Shown here in pieces: positions 43,420 to 51,275 of a stretch of 64,000 nucleotides of DNA (positions within the stretch are counted from its first letter, which is position 1; each line of letters opens with the position of its first letter). Position numbers and translations under genes: made by a program. The DNA is taken from the NCBI GenBank assembly GCA_964433755.1, contig CAYSSR010000003.1:310001-374000 (forward strand). Reading direction: 5' to 3'. Source of the DNA: JAUVXJ01 sp964433755 (GTDB lineage: Bacteria > Chloroflexota > Anaerolineae > UBA7937 > B3-Chlor). The notes under the pieces are model-generated. The model made no database searches. It saw only the letters and a list, made by a program, of their open reading frames with translations, and had not been told where the DNA came from.

Positions 43420-44538
43420 CTAGGCAGCCTGCCCATACAGAACGCCTTCGTTGACGTAGCGCAACAACTCACTGGCACTCAGCCGCGTGATGCCTAACCT
43501 GCGCAGCCTGCGACCCCGACGACGATAGTCGGTCCCCTGAACAATGCACGCCAGCCGGACGATCCCGTCGATCCCCTTCACAGAGACCCCGTGACGGCGC
43601 CCTAGACCCACAATGGGCACCAGACACATGGGCACGTCCTCCAGCAGATAGCGGTGGTTCAATGAGCGAGGAGCCCTCACGTCTCGGAAGCACGGGTTGT
43701 TGAGTATTGCCTCGCGCAAGTTGTCTCCCCGGCTATCGTACGCCGCTCGCAGCCATTCCGTGGCGGTCTGTGTGTGAACACCTAGAGCTCTGGCCACAGC
43801 CACCCGTTCGTCGTCCAGGGCCTCCAGCAAACGAGCCACTGCCGGGGTTATGCCGTCCACGTACAAAGAGAACTCGCCCTTGGTCGACTCGATGCGCCCC
43901 GCATTGACGAGCGCCAGAGCCGGGTGCAACACCGACCAGACGTTGCCCAGCCCCGTATGAAGGACGCTGCCCCCATCTATGAATTGGGGAAACGCGGCCT
44001 GCAGGACACCCAAGACTCGCTCTGTCCGGTTGGCGGGCAATGCTGCCAGCGGCACCGCATCGTTGATGCGGAGGATCTGTGCCTCCGCCGGCCCCGTCGA
44101 ACGACTCCTGTAGATGAAGGATTGCGTCTCTGCAACGGTGACATCGGCCGGGCAAGATCTCTCCCTCAGTACGTTGTCCACCTCGATGGCCCCGCCGGTG
44201 CGGCCCGGATTGAGCACCACTATCTGTCCGTCGCGCAAGTGGCGACAGACCCGCCGTGCGAGGTCCCTGTGAGCAGTCGACGGCACGACGACCATGACCA
44301 CGTCAGCCTCCGCCAGCGCCTCCCCCAAGTCCGAGGTGACCGACCGCAGCGCGGCAAAACCGTGTGGCCCGCCCTCGTAGCTTCTGAGCTCGATGCCACC
44401 TCGCTCCTCGATGTGACTCACGTTCTCCGGTGTGCGATTGTAGAGAGTGACGGGAAAGCCCATCAGAGACAGATGCGCAGCCATGGCCTTGCCACCGTGA
44501 CTTGCCCCAATGACTGCGAATCTTGTGTCGCCGCTCAT
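43420..44538 (-). CDS. NAD/NADP octopine/nopaline dehydrogenase family protein
   Basis: 372 residues. N-terminal Rossmann fold with a nucleotide-binding loop in the form VIGASHGGKAMAAHL, followed by VTLYNRTPENV, and ADVVMVVVPSTAHRD. The C-terminal helical domain with GNVWSVLHPALALVNAGRIE matches the octopine/nopaline dehydrogenase family, in which the His is in the active site. Family members reduce imines formed from a 2-oxo acid and an amino acid, or process related substrates. Some members make metallophore-like opines, but no partner gene (nicotianamine-synthase-like) is nearby. The last 60 residues are unusually Arg-rich. ATG 44538 follows GAGAGAGGAACTGC. Confidence 0.8.
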   Translation of the reverse strand: MSGDTRFAVIGASHGGKAMAAHLSLMGFPVTLYNRTPENVSHIEERGGIELRSYEGGPHGFAALRSVTSDLGEALAEADVVMVVVPSTAHRDLARRVCRHLRDGQIVVLNPGRTGGAIEVDNVLRERSCPADVTVAETQSFIYRSRSTGPAEAQILRINDAVPLAALPANRTERVLGVLQAAFPQFIDGGSVLHTGLGNVWSVLHPALALVNAGRIESTKGEFSLYVDGITPAVARLLEALDDERVAVARALGVHTQTATEWLRAAYDSRGDNLREAILNNPCFRDVRAPRSLNHRYLLEDVPMCLVPIVGLGRRHGVSVKGIDGIVRLACIVQGTDYRRRGRRLRRLGITRLSASELLRYVNEGVLYGQAA

Positions 44539-44562
44539 GCAGTTCCTCTCTCTCGGTCGACC

Positions 44563-44805
44563 TCAGCGGAGGCGCGACGGTCCCAAAAGGGCCACGAAGC
44601 GCACCCTACCCAAGTCGGGATGACGCTCCAGCAACACATCAAAGGCCTCGAATCCTCGAATGATGTCCCCACTCCTGTTCGCAGCCAACGGTTGCCACCC
44701 GCCGGCGAACAGCCGCTGTGCCATGCTCTGCAGCCGAGCACGTCGTTGCCGAACAGTCATACGGGACTCGTCAGGCACAGTCATTTGCTGTACCTCACGG
44801 GGCAA
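44563..44805 (-). pseudogene. Fragment of a GT20-like glycosyltransferase (trehalose-6-phosphate synthase type)
   Basis: An 80-codon frame. Its second half, DIIRGFEAFDVLLERHPDLG followed by RVRFVALLGPSR, matches the middle of GT20 enzymes, where a similar stretch follows the sugar-phosphate-binding Arg/Asp motif and precedes PSR. The Arg-x-Asp motif is lost (ANRSGD) and the frame stops right after PSR. The first 45 residues are not recognisable. It sits between two intact genes as a remnant. If expressed at all it cannot be an enzyme. A different trehalose enzyme, TreT, is intact at 47664. Confidence 0.4.
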
Positions 44806-45163
44806 ACGGGTCGTGTCCCGTCACCTTCACCGCTCGATCTCCGCGCTGGCCGTGTCTCACACCAAACTCCACCCTTTCACCCTCGTACAGCACTTTGAAG
44901 CCTGCATACTCTATGTCGGAGTAGTGAACGAATACCTCCCCCGCGCCATCGTCTCGTGCAATGAAACCATAGCCCTTGGACTGATTGAACCACTTCACTA
45001 CCCCCGAGAACCTCTGTCCGTTCCCCTCTCCTTGCCGGCAGGCCGGACACCTCTCATGCTCCGAGGTCTCGCCCTGAGCCGCCATTCGACGCTGTTCTTC
45101 GACCCGGAAGACGAACTCACTGCCACACTCTTCGCACCTAACCAGTCTATCCGCACATGCCAT
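44795..45163 (-). CDS. Zinc-ribbon/cold-shock domain fusion
   Basis: 122 residues. Residues about 1-45 hold two Cys pairs (CEEC and CPAC) forming a zinc ribbon. Residues about 52-122 are a cold-shock domain: GVVKWFNQSKGYGFI (RNP1) and VFVHYSDI (RNP2), with FGVRHGQRGDRAVKV at the end. Cold-shock domains bind single-stranded nucleic acid and act as RNA chaperones. The open frame runs upstream to 45310, but ATG 45163 gives the start of the ribbon and has GGAGTGGAGAGC upstream. Confidence 0.9.
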   Translation of the reverse strand: MACADRLVRCEECGSEFVFRVEEQRRMAAQGETSEHERCPACRQGEGNGQRFSGVVKWFNQSKGYGFIARDDGAGEVFVHYSDIEYAGFKVLYEGERVEFGVRHGQRGDRAVKVTGHDPFAP

Positions 45164-45288
45164 GCTCTCCACTCCCTGTATCCAATCAGCACCACAGGCC
45201 CTATGCGCCGACGCCGGCGTCACGCTGGCTCGGCGCCTAGCCCGGGTGGCGTAGAGCCCTGCCGGCGTGCAAGATGCTGCCCACGTCA

Positions 45289-46023
45289 TCACCGCTTGCC
45301 AACGATCCACTGGTACAGGCCAGGGTCGTATTCAGGGATGCCCTCCACGCCCCCTCGTGCCAGCTTGAGGTAGACTTTGGACTCTCCACACTTCAACTCC
45401 TCAACCCACTGAGGCTCCACGACTACCTTCCTGCCGCCCCACCAGTTCCTCGTATCCACCAGCAAGTACTTGATGAACCAGTCTTCGTCGCACAGAACAA
45501 AGTCCTCCACGTGGCCTATCTCGCCGTCTTTCGCCTGGATGTGGTACCCGATGACCTCACTCATGCTTCTGAGATGTACGTCTCGCCGATCCCCATTCAC
45601 ACGCAGCCGCGTCCCTCCCCGGTTGCCCTCGCCTCCTTCGTCATCCATGGGCAGGAGTGCAAGCGGCGGTACCGGACAGGCACCAGAGTGGGGGCGCCGC
45701 AGCCACACGGGAAGCCATTTCTGATGAGCACTTTGCTCCTTCCGGCGCATTGCGGACACGGTTCTCTGCACGCCAGCCTCGGGGCACTCCCCCAATTGCG
45801 CCCGGCTCAAGGCTACCGGCAGTACCTCTCCCCCTTCGTCAGGTTCTCGCAGTTGCGGAGGCGAGATCAATACCCTCCGATCAAAGGGCCAACGACCGAC
45901 GCTAACCACCACGAAGCGAACAGACCAATCCTGGTCATTGAAGTAGAGGTCGTGCACCCTGCCGCCATGACCGTCCCGGGCCCTGACGGCGAATCCGCAC
46001 AACTGTCTAGCCGTGCTCGACAT
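45289..46023 (-). CDS. Two-domain PRC-barrel protein
   Basis: 244 residues with two PRC-barrel domains: residues about 5-75 (LCGFAVRARDGHGGRVHDLY, then DWSVRFVVVSVGRW) and about 155-225 (VIGYHIQAKDGEIGHVEDFV, then DWFIKYLLVDTRNWWGGRKV). Between them is a long basic linker. PRC barrels occur in the photosynthetic reaction centre H subunit, in RimM, and in many stress-linked proteins of unknown role. ATG 46023 has GGAGG at seven-base spacing; the frame upstream to 46149 is not conserved-looking. It is upstream of the cold-shock gene on the same strand and may be co-transcribed with it. Confidence 0.85.
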   Translation of the reverse strand: MSSTARQLCGFAVRARDGHGGRVHDLYFNDQDWSVRFVVVSVGRWPFDRRVLISPPQLREPDEGGEVLPVALSRAQLGECPEAGVQRTVSAMRRKEQSAHQKWLPVWLRRPHSGACPVPPLALLPMDDEGGEGNRGGTRLRVNGDRRDVHLRSMSEVIGYHIQAKDGEIGHVEDFVLCDEDWFIKYLLVDTRNWWGGRKVVVEPQWVEELKCGESKVYLKLARGGVEGIPEYDPGLYQWIVGKR

Positions 46024-46195
46024 ACCTAGGCCTCCAGAACGGGAGCCTCTTGAGCGTAAGCAGCCCTCACCACTGCTCCCGTGCAGAGAGTGCTCCGTGC
46101 AACTCGCAGACGCATGGGCCGGCAGCGCCGTTTGCAGCGCGACCTGCACACCGCCACCTGGCTGGGGACGCTAGGCCCAGGCACTCGGTCGCGCG

Positions 46196-46399
46196 CTAGC
46201 TCCTCTTGCTGCCGAGAAGGCGCCTGACGCGTTTCTGATCCGCTGGGCTGACCGGCACGTCCTGCTGCAACTCCCGCTTCGACCGCTTGCTCTTTCTGCG
46301 CCGCAAGTGGGTCGCTCGCGCCTTCCTTCGCCTCAGTTTGCCCCGGCCGGTGATCCTGAACCGCTTTGCTGTCGTTTTGTGAGTCTTCATCTTGGGCAC
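46196..46399 (-). CDS. rpmI: Ribosomal protein bL35
   Basis: 67 residues. PKMKTHKTTAKRFRITGRGK is the conserved bL35 N terminus, followed by a basic KLRRRKARATHL segment. It belongs to the large ribosomal subunit. In most bacteria rpmI lies between infC and rplT; here neither is present and it follows rpsU instead, about 54 bases downstream on the same strand. Confidence 0.95.
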   Translation of the reverse strand: MPKMKTHKTTAKRFRITGRGKLRRRKARATHLRRRKSKRSKRELQQDVPVSPADQKRVRRLLGSKRS

Positions 46400-46453
46400 A
46401 GTATCGTCATTTCCCCCTCAGAATCATGCTGCACTCCACGTGGCCAGGCTCGA

Positions 46454-46672
46454 CTAGTTCCGCCGACGCTGGCGCGAATTGGCCGCCCGTCGATTCTTCT
46501 TCCGCCTAGCCTTGCGGATCGCCCGATTCTTGGCCATCCGGCGCTTCTCGCTCTTGGAGACAAACCACCGTTTCTTACGTAGCGACTTGAGTACCCCAGC
46601 CCTGGCCACCGCCTTGCGCCATCGCTTCAACAACTCCTCCTGCGACTCTCCTGGTCTCAGACTAACGGACAA
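46454..46672 (-). CDS. rpsU: Ribosomal protein bS21, TTG start
   Basis: 72 residues. MSVSLRPGESQEELLKRWRK and VARAGVLKSLRKKRWFVSKS are typical of bS21, the small-subunit protein near the anti-Shine-Dalgarno region; the tail is very basic. The start is TTG 46672: AGGAGG lies seven bases upstream and the product then begins exactly like its homologues. A GTG at 46681 overlaps that ribosome site and is unlikely; the open frame to 46759 is non-coding. Adjacent to rpmI. A terminator-like hairpin lies about 55-110 bases upstream, see the leader entry. Confidence 0.9.
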   Translation of the reverse strand: MSVSLRPGESQEELLKRWRKAVARAGVLKSLRKKRWFVSKSEKRRMAKNRAIRKARRKKNRRAANSRQRRRN

Positions 46673-46724
46673 ATCAAACACCTCCTGTCTTGCACTCGTC
46701 TTTGCTGCTCTTGGGTCCCTCCAA

Positions 46725-46782
46725 CTACAAAACAGAACTCGGCTCGTCCTGCACGGCATCCTTGCCGGGCGGAGCAGCCGAG
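46725..46782 (-). terminator. Terminator-like hairpin upstream of rpsU
   Basis: On the minus strand CTCGGCT (46782-46776) pairs with AGCCGAG (46744-46738), enclosing CGGCA/TGCCG (46767-46763, 46758-46754), and is followed by TTCTGTTTTG. It lies before rpsU on the coding strand, so it could be an attenuator or the end of a separate small transcript. Confidence 0.5.
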
Positions 46783-47055
46783 TCCACAGCGCACAGAGCC
46801 TTACATCAGGCTCGCTCTCACACGCTCTGGTCAGAGCATCTCAGGCTTCCTCCACAGCCACCATGGATCTGAAGAACGCCTCTCAGCTACCTCCGAAGTT
46901 CCATACCTACCGACCTGGCCTTGGCAAGACCTGTTGCCCTGCCCGGGCCAGCGTCACTATCAGCGGGCATCAGCATCGCCGCCCGCGTCGGCTCAGCGCC
47001 GACCTCTCTCTGCCACATCGCTCGCGGTTGTATGTCGCATAAGGTACAGTTATCC
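46727..47055 (-). ncRNA. Candidate small RNA or long leader upstream of rpsU
   Basis: A clear promoter (47062-47090, minus strand) and the hairpin with T-run at 46725-46782 bound about 330 bases that carry no convincing gene. The possible coding frames are short, and the best one would begin before the transcription start. I checked by eye for RNase P, tmRNA, SRP RNA and 6S hallmarks and saw none. It may be a small RNA, or the rpsU-rpmI leader. Confidence 0.3.
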
Positions 47056-47061
47056 GTCACT

Positions 47062-47090
47062 ATTATACGCAACAGTCTGCCGGCCGTCAA
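47062..47090 (-). promoter_or_regulatory. Strong promoter upstream of rpsU-rpmI
   Basis: Minus strand: TTGACG (47090-47085), 17-base spacer, TATAAT (47067-47062). Transcription would start near 47055, some 380 bases before rpsU. Confidence 0.75.
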
Positions 47091-47255
47091 GTGGCCCGTC
47101 ACCGGTGGCGGCCGCCAGGTCAGCGCCATGCCTATGCTACCACTATCGGGCCCCCGGGGATGACAAGGTCTTCCCGTTGCGACCCGCCGGGCCCCACGGC
47201 AGCGGCGCTCTGCGTTGACCTACCTCAGGAGCCGAGCGCCCCATGTGCGGCTAGC

Positions 47256-47498
47256 TTACGATCGGCGTGCCTTCTTGGCCCCCGAGTCCAACCGTTCCTT
47301 GTACTCCAGCAGCTTGAGGGCCGCCTCCAGGCGCGGATCCCTCGTGCCGCCAGTCGTCTCGCCCTGCTCGATGATCTTCGCGGCACTAGCCAAGAGTTGC
47401 TCCAGCGGAGCACCGGACCAGCCTCGAGGCAGGTCCCTGAGCCCAAGACGCTCAGCGGTGACCGGCTCACTACTCACAGACTTCCTCAAGCAACACAC
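47256..47498 (-). CDS. Small hypothetical protein
   Basis: Up to 80 residues; not recognised. The sequence looks protein-like: after a variable N terminus, PLEQLLASAAKIIEQGETTG, then RDPRLEAALKLLEYKERLDS forms amphipathic helices with a basic end (AKKARRS). AGGGAGG upstream fits a TTG start around 47489 or the GTG at 47498. It lies between treT (upstream on the same strand, gap of about 165 bases) and the rpsU promoter. Could be a small helical partner protein. Confidence 0.5.
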   Translation of the reverse strand: MCCLRKSVSSEPVTAERLGLRDLPRGWSGAPLEQLLASAAKIIEQGETTGGTRDPRLEAALKLLEYKERLDSGAKKARRS

Positions 47499-47663
47499 CT
47501 CCCTCTCTGTCTTCTGAGCACTGTCGGAGCAGCGAAGCGATACCTCCTGCCACCCCCACTACACCTGTGCCGCTATGCCCGCAGCATGCACAGTCCAGAC
47601 CACTACGACACCCACTTGTGCACGGGCCAGATGCCGTGCAATCCGCTCGCTCGCAGATCAGAA

Positions 47664-48896
47664 TCAAGGAGACCCACCAGATGTTGGCAACCGGTAGATC
47701 GTCTCGAATGAGCCGAGCAGATCGAGATACTGCTCCAAGAGGCGGATCATCAGAAACCTCTCCCCTACCGTCTCCCTGCCCTTGCGGCCCATCGCCTGAC
47801 ACAGTGCATCATCGGTCAGCAACTGAACGATTCGATCCGCGGCCTGCTCCACCGTGGACACCAGGAACCCGTTCACACCGTCCACAATCTGATGCCTGAT
47901 TCCGCCCACATCTCCACCGATGACCGGCGTTCCTTTCCACATCGCCTCTGTTACCGTGAGCCCGAACCCCTCGCGCAGTGACTTCTGCAAGACAACGGCC
48001 GACCGGCTCTGGAGAGCATTCACCAGGGCCGTGTCCTGTCGTGCCAAGATGATGATCCGTTCCTCGCGGCAGTCGAGCAACGACTGGTAGACTTCCTCAC
48101 CCTCCGGGTCGTCCGTGGCCACGTCTCCCAGCAACACCAAGGTGGCGTCCACCTGCTCCCTGGCCAGCTTGAAGGCCTTCACGACACCCTCAGGGTCTTT
48201 CCAGCGGTCAAAACGAGAGACCTGGGTCACGAGCGGTAGGTCGGTGGGGATTCCATAGTAGTCCAGGCGCGCCTGCTTCTCCCCTTCGCTGAGCTGCCTG
48301 TTCTTGATGGAGAACGGGTCGATGGCCGGCATGAAGAATACCTGAGGCACCGTTGTGTCCAGAGCGTACTCTTCGAGTGTGAGGATGACCGCATCATACT
48401 TGTCCACAAACGCCGACAGGTAGTCCCACAATTCCCGGTTCGGCTGGGTGAGATCGACGTGGCACCTCCAGATCCACGGCCCTTTCTTCTGATAGTGGTT
48501 GACGAGGGGAAGCGGTTGGGGGTCATGGACCACCACCCTGTCGTGATCGAGGTGGTTTCTGACCGCGTTCTCATACACGACACCCTCGTAGATCTCGCGC
48601 TTCAGTTCGCTCAGATTGATCTCCCCGCCCTGAAGCGCGTTGTGCATCTTCTTGGTCACGCTGAAGAAATCCGGGGAGCCCTGAATGACTCGCCACTCCG
48701 TGCTGATGCCCACAGCGTTCATCAGCAGCGTCAGGGAAGAGAGCATTTCGGCCACGCCGCCGCCGTAGTAGGTGGAATTGACGTGGGCTACGCGGAGACC
48801 TTGAAGAGCCCGTGCCTTGTCCCTCACACGCTGGACCGCCTCAGCTCCGACGAACTGCTCGTAGTCCTCTACCTGCGCTATCCCCAGGTCCTTCAC
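47664..48896 (-). CDS. treT: Trehalose synthase TreT (GT4)
   Basis: 410 residues, family-typical. GT4 glycosyltransferase that joins NDP-glucose and glucose to trehalose (TreT reaction). Motifs: VAHVNSTYYGGGVAEMLSSL near the start (the glycine loop), HDPQPLPLV, WRCHVDLTQPN, TQVSRFDRWKDPEGV and the E-x7-E region SLREGFGLTVTEAMWKGTPV. GTG 48896 is the start, with AAGAGGT upstream. It gives trehalose, a compatible solute, by one step and without the phosphate intermediate of the OtsAB route; the remnant at 44563 suggests a former second route. Confidence 0.9.
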   Translation of the reverse strand: MKDLGIAQVEDYEQFVGAEAVQRVRDKARALQGLRVAHVNSTYYGGGVAEMLSSLTLLMNAVGISTEWRVIQGSPDFFSVTKKMHNALQGGEINLSELKREIYEGVVYENAVRNHLDHDRVVVHDPQPLPLVNHYQKKGPWIWRCHVDLTQPNRELWDYLSAFVDKYDAVILTLEEYALDTTVPQVFFMPAIDPFSIKNRQLSEGEKQARLDYYGIPTDLPLVTQVSRFDRWKDPEGVVKAFKLAREQVDATLVLLGDVATDDPEGEEVYQSLLDCREERIIILARQDTALVNALQSRSAVVLQKSLREGFGLTVTEAMWKGTPVIGGDVGGIRHQIVDGVNGFLVSTVEQAADRIVQLLTDDALCQAMGRKGRETVGERFLMIRLLEQYLDLLGSFETIYRLPTSGGSP

Positions 48897-49271
48897 CGGT
48901 CGGTACCTCTTGTTGCAGCCTCCAGGCCTACCCTATCCAGGAGGTCTATTCGGACAAGCACTCCCTGAAGTCTGACCTTCGCCAGCCATCAAGCCGTGCC
49001 TCGAGACCCACACAAAGACTCGGCGTACCTGCTATCCTCTGGTTGACGGGCAGGCGTGACCGAGTCACAACCACACCACAGTATTCAGTTCACCCAACCA
49101 TACGGGACATGACAGTGATCCACCTGCTACCTGTCTCCATACGCTCCGCCACCTTCGGAGGATCCTCCCCCACAGCCATCCTCCTCCCCGGCACGGCACG
49201 CCGACAGCGCTATATGGCTGAAGCCAGTCACCGCCTGGTGCCCGTTCCCTTAGCCATGGGACCACCCAGGC
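48897..49271. other. Intergenic, nothing recognised
   Basis: About 375 bases between treT and the CarD-like gene. Only short frames without protein-like character. Confidence 0.45.
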
Positions 49272-49787
49272 TCAATCGCTGCTAGCCGCCCGGGATCCCA
49301 ACCTACGCTCGAGAGCAGCTTCGACTCTCTCCATGGCCTCATCCTCGCCGATACCCTCGGAGGCAGCTAGCTCCTTCGCCAGAAGATCCTTCGCTCTCTG
49401 TAGCATCCGACGGTCGCCTGTCGTCGCCCGTCCCTGGCTTTCCACCCACCCAAGATCGCGGACTACACGGCCGACTTCCAGGAAACTCCCTTCCCGAAGA
49501 CGCTGGTCGATCACGCCACGTCTCTTGCGATAATCCTCAGAGAGCTTTCTGGGCCGCCCCGAGAAGACCTTAGCTAGTCCACGACGGTCCGCCTTGGCAA
49601 CAGGCTTCCTCAGTCCCAGTTCCTCCGATTTCTCCACAGGCGTCAGCAGGCGTCCCTTGCCCTGAAGTAGTTCTATCACGTAGTAGCTCGCGGCGGTTCC
49701 ATCACGGCCCCGCTTCTCTATGGAGACCAGCGTACCGGCACCGTAGACGGGGTGCAAGACCTTGTCGCCTACCCGTAGTTCTGCCAT
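49272..49787 (-). CDS. CarD/CdnL-family transcription regulator
   Basis: 171 residues. The N-terminal CarD/TRCF RNA-polymerase interaction domain begins FRVGD-like with LRVGDKVLHPVYGAGTLVSI and YYVIELLQGKGRLLTPVEK, then a helical C-terminal domain (RPRKLSEDYRKRRGVIDQRL, LAKELAASEGIGEDEAMERV) that contacts DNA at the upstream edge of the open complex. Such proteins stabilise initiation, often at rRNA promoters, and take part in the stringent response. No direct neighbour relation is evident. Confidence 0.9.
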   Translation of the reverse strand: MAELRVGDKVLHPVYGAGTLVSIEKRGRDGTAASYYVIELLQGKGRLLTPVEKSEELGLRKPVAKADRRGLAKVFSGRPRKLSEDYRKRRGVIDQRLREGSFLEVGRVVRDLGWVESQGRATTGDRRMLQRAKDLLAKELAASEGIGEDEAMERVEAALERRLGSRAASSD

Positions 49788-50050
49788 CTCGCCCTGCCTC
49801 TCTAGCTGGTGACCTCAGCACTGGATCGTGTCACTTGGTTCCTTCTCTACTTCCACCATCCGCCGTCAGTTCGCTGCACACTCGGAGCGCCAACGGTGAG
49901 ACACCGTGTTCTCCCCTCTCCTATCACACAACTCAGTTCCATTTCCAGCCCCAAGACCCTGGAGCGGAGTGCGCGAGCCAGCATCGCCCTGCCCTCGAGG
50001 CCACTCTACGATCGCAAGCGCAGAAGACTTCCTTGTGCCGCTAGCCCACT

Positions 50051-50953
50051 CTAGTAGACGTTGAGGGAGCTCCTCTCAGCTACCTCCGATAGATCCTCCT
50101 GCCCGGGCAGGATGTACTTGATGGCCGTCTCCAGCCGCTTGTGACCCATAACCCTGGCCACCAGTGTCAAGTCTCCCGTGTCTCTGAGTAGTTGCTGCCC
50201 GCAAGTCTGGCGCAGCGTGTAGGTAGATACGTTCTCCAGTCCCGCCGCCTCCGCGTAGGTACTGACCAGTCTCTGCACCGACCGTACCGACAGAGGCTCT
50301 CCTTTCACACTGAGGAACAGGAAATCGCTCGCCGATCCTGCCCTTTCAGCCAGGTAGGAATCGATGGCCCTACGGACCGAGCTACTTAGAGGCACCTCTC
50401 GGCCTTTGGAGGCCCCCTCTCCCGGGACGCTGAGCAAACCGTTGTCGTCGCCCAGCTCAAGATGAGCCAGTTTCAGCCTGGTCAGTTCTCCTACTCGGAC
50501 GCCCGTCTGAAGCATAAGCTGGATAATGGCGTAGTCACGCTTCGCGAGACGCGAGGGCCTGTCTCTGACCGCCTCGAGCAAGCGCTCGACCTCCACGCGA
50601 TCCAATCCCCTCGCTCCCTCCGTCCTGACCAGCGGCAGCAGCTTGATCCCCAGCGTGGGATCCTGGTCCACGAGCCCGGCCTGCACGGCATACCTGAAGA
50701 ACTTGCGGACACCCTGTAGCCGACGATTGACGGTCGCCGGCGGGTGGGCCTTGGCATCTACCAGGTCGAGACGGTAGTCTCGAATGTCGCCCTCGGTCGT
50801 CCGCAGCAAGGAACCCCTGCCCCGACGATCGAGCCACGAAGCCAAGTGCTTTACGTCTGCGATGTAGTTCTTCGTGGTCCGCTCTGCGAGGCCGGACACT
50901 GCCAGGTACTCACCGTATTGGACTACAGCGCCTTCCAGCACCGTTTCGCTCAT
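50051..50953 (-). CDS. Tyrosine recombinase with altered active site
   Basis: 300 residues, XerC/D length. N-terminal SAM-like core-binding domain (TTKNYIADVKHLASWLDRRG) and C-terminal catalytic domain. Of the six catalytic positions: Arg I in TGVRVGELTRL, Lys in GASKGREVPL, Arg II in YTLRQ, His/Trp in MGHKRLETA and the nucleophile Tyr in IKYILP are present, but the first His of the His-x-x-Arg box is Tyr (YTLRQTCGQQ, where HTLRHTFA is usual). The box's last His is also Gln. It may be slow or need a partner. ATG 50953 is chosen over a TTG two codons upstream. A consensus promoter and an AT-rich inverted repeat lie upstream. No att site or cargo was seen. Confidence 0.85.
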   Translation of the reverse strand: MSETVLEGAVVQYGEYLAVSGLAERTTKNYIADVKHLASWLDRRGRGSLLRTTEGDIRDYRLDLVDAKAHPPATVNRRLQGVRKFFRYAVQAGLVDQDPTLGIKLLPLVRTEGARGLDRVEVERLLEAVRDRPSRLAKRDYAIIQLMLQTGVRVGELTRLKLAHLELGDDNGLLSVPGEGASKGREVPLSSSVRRAIDSYLAERAGSASDFLFLSVKGEPLSVRSVQRLVSTYAEAAGLENVSTYTLRQTCGQQLLRDTGDLTLVARVMGHKRLETAIKYILPGQEDLSEVAERSSLNVY

Positions 50954-50982
50954 GGCCAACCCACGCTGCCGGTGAGGTTATT

Positions 50983-51036
50983 CACACAGATGTGTGGAAG
51001 GGGTATGGCGGATAATTAAGCCTTATGCGTAATTAT
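50983..51036 (-). promoter_or_regulatory. Inverted repeats at the recombinase promoter (possible operator)
   Basis: ATAATTA (51012-51018) and TAATTAT (51030-51036) form a perfect inverted repeat that overlaps the end of the -10 box and the start of transcription. A second palindrome CACACA-GA-TGTGTG (50983-50996) lies in the leader. Both could bind a repressor or the recombinase itself. Confidence 0.5.
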
Positions 51037-51063
51037 TATAACTGAGACGCTCGTCTTTGTCAA
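51035..51063 (-). promoter_or_regulatory. Perfect consensus promoter of the recombinase gene
   Basis: Minus strand: TTGACA (51063-51058), 17-base spacer, TATAAT (51040-51035). Transcription should begin near 51028, about 75 bases before ATG 50953. Confidence 0.85.
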
Positions 51064-51177
51064 ACCTGCCCCGTCCTCTGGCCTGCCCCCATCCAGCAAG
51101 CGTCTAACTCCTTGTGCCCCCGCAGGCTGTATGAGCGTAAGCCCACGACACGTCGCGGGCCTACGTACGGAATACGG

Positions 51178-51201
51178 ACCGTGGTTCTACCACGGTTTCT
51201 T
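51178..51201 (+). terminator. Hairpin with short T-run
   Basis: ACCGTGGT (51178-51185) pairs with ACCACGGT (51189-51196), followed by TTCTT on the plus strand. No plus-strand gene is seen upstream of it, so its purpose is unclear. Confidence 0.35.
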
Positions 51202-51275
51202 CGCTCGCCTTTGCGGAGCCAGGGGCTGTGTCCTATTCGAGGCTGGCCAGAGACACGCTCCCCGCCGCCCGCCCC

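Noticed and set aside
46887..47129. An 80-codon minus-strand frame upstream of rpsU
   Set aside because: Its usable start codons fall within or before the promoter at 47062-47090 and the protein looks random.
51121..51250. Imperfect palindrome near 51136-51165 as a recombinase att site
   Set aside because: No second copy was found in the window and no element boundary is visible; it may be only a terminator-like structure.
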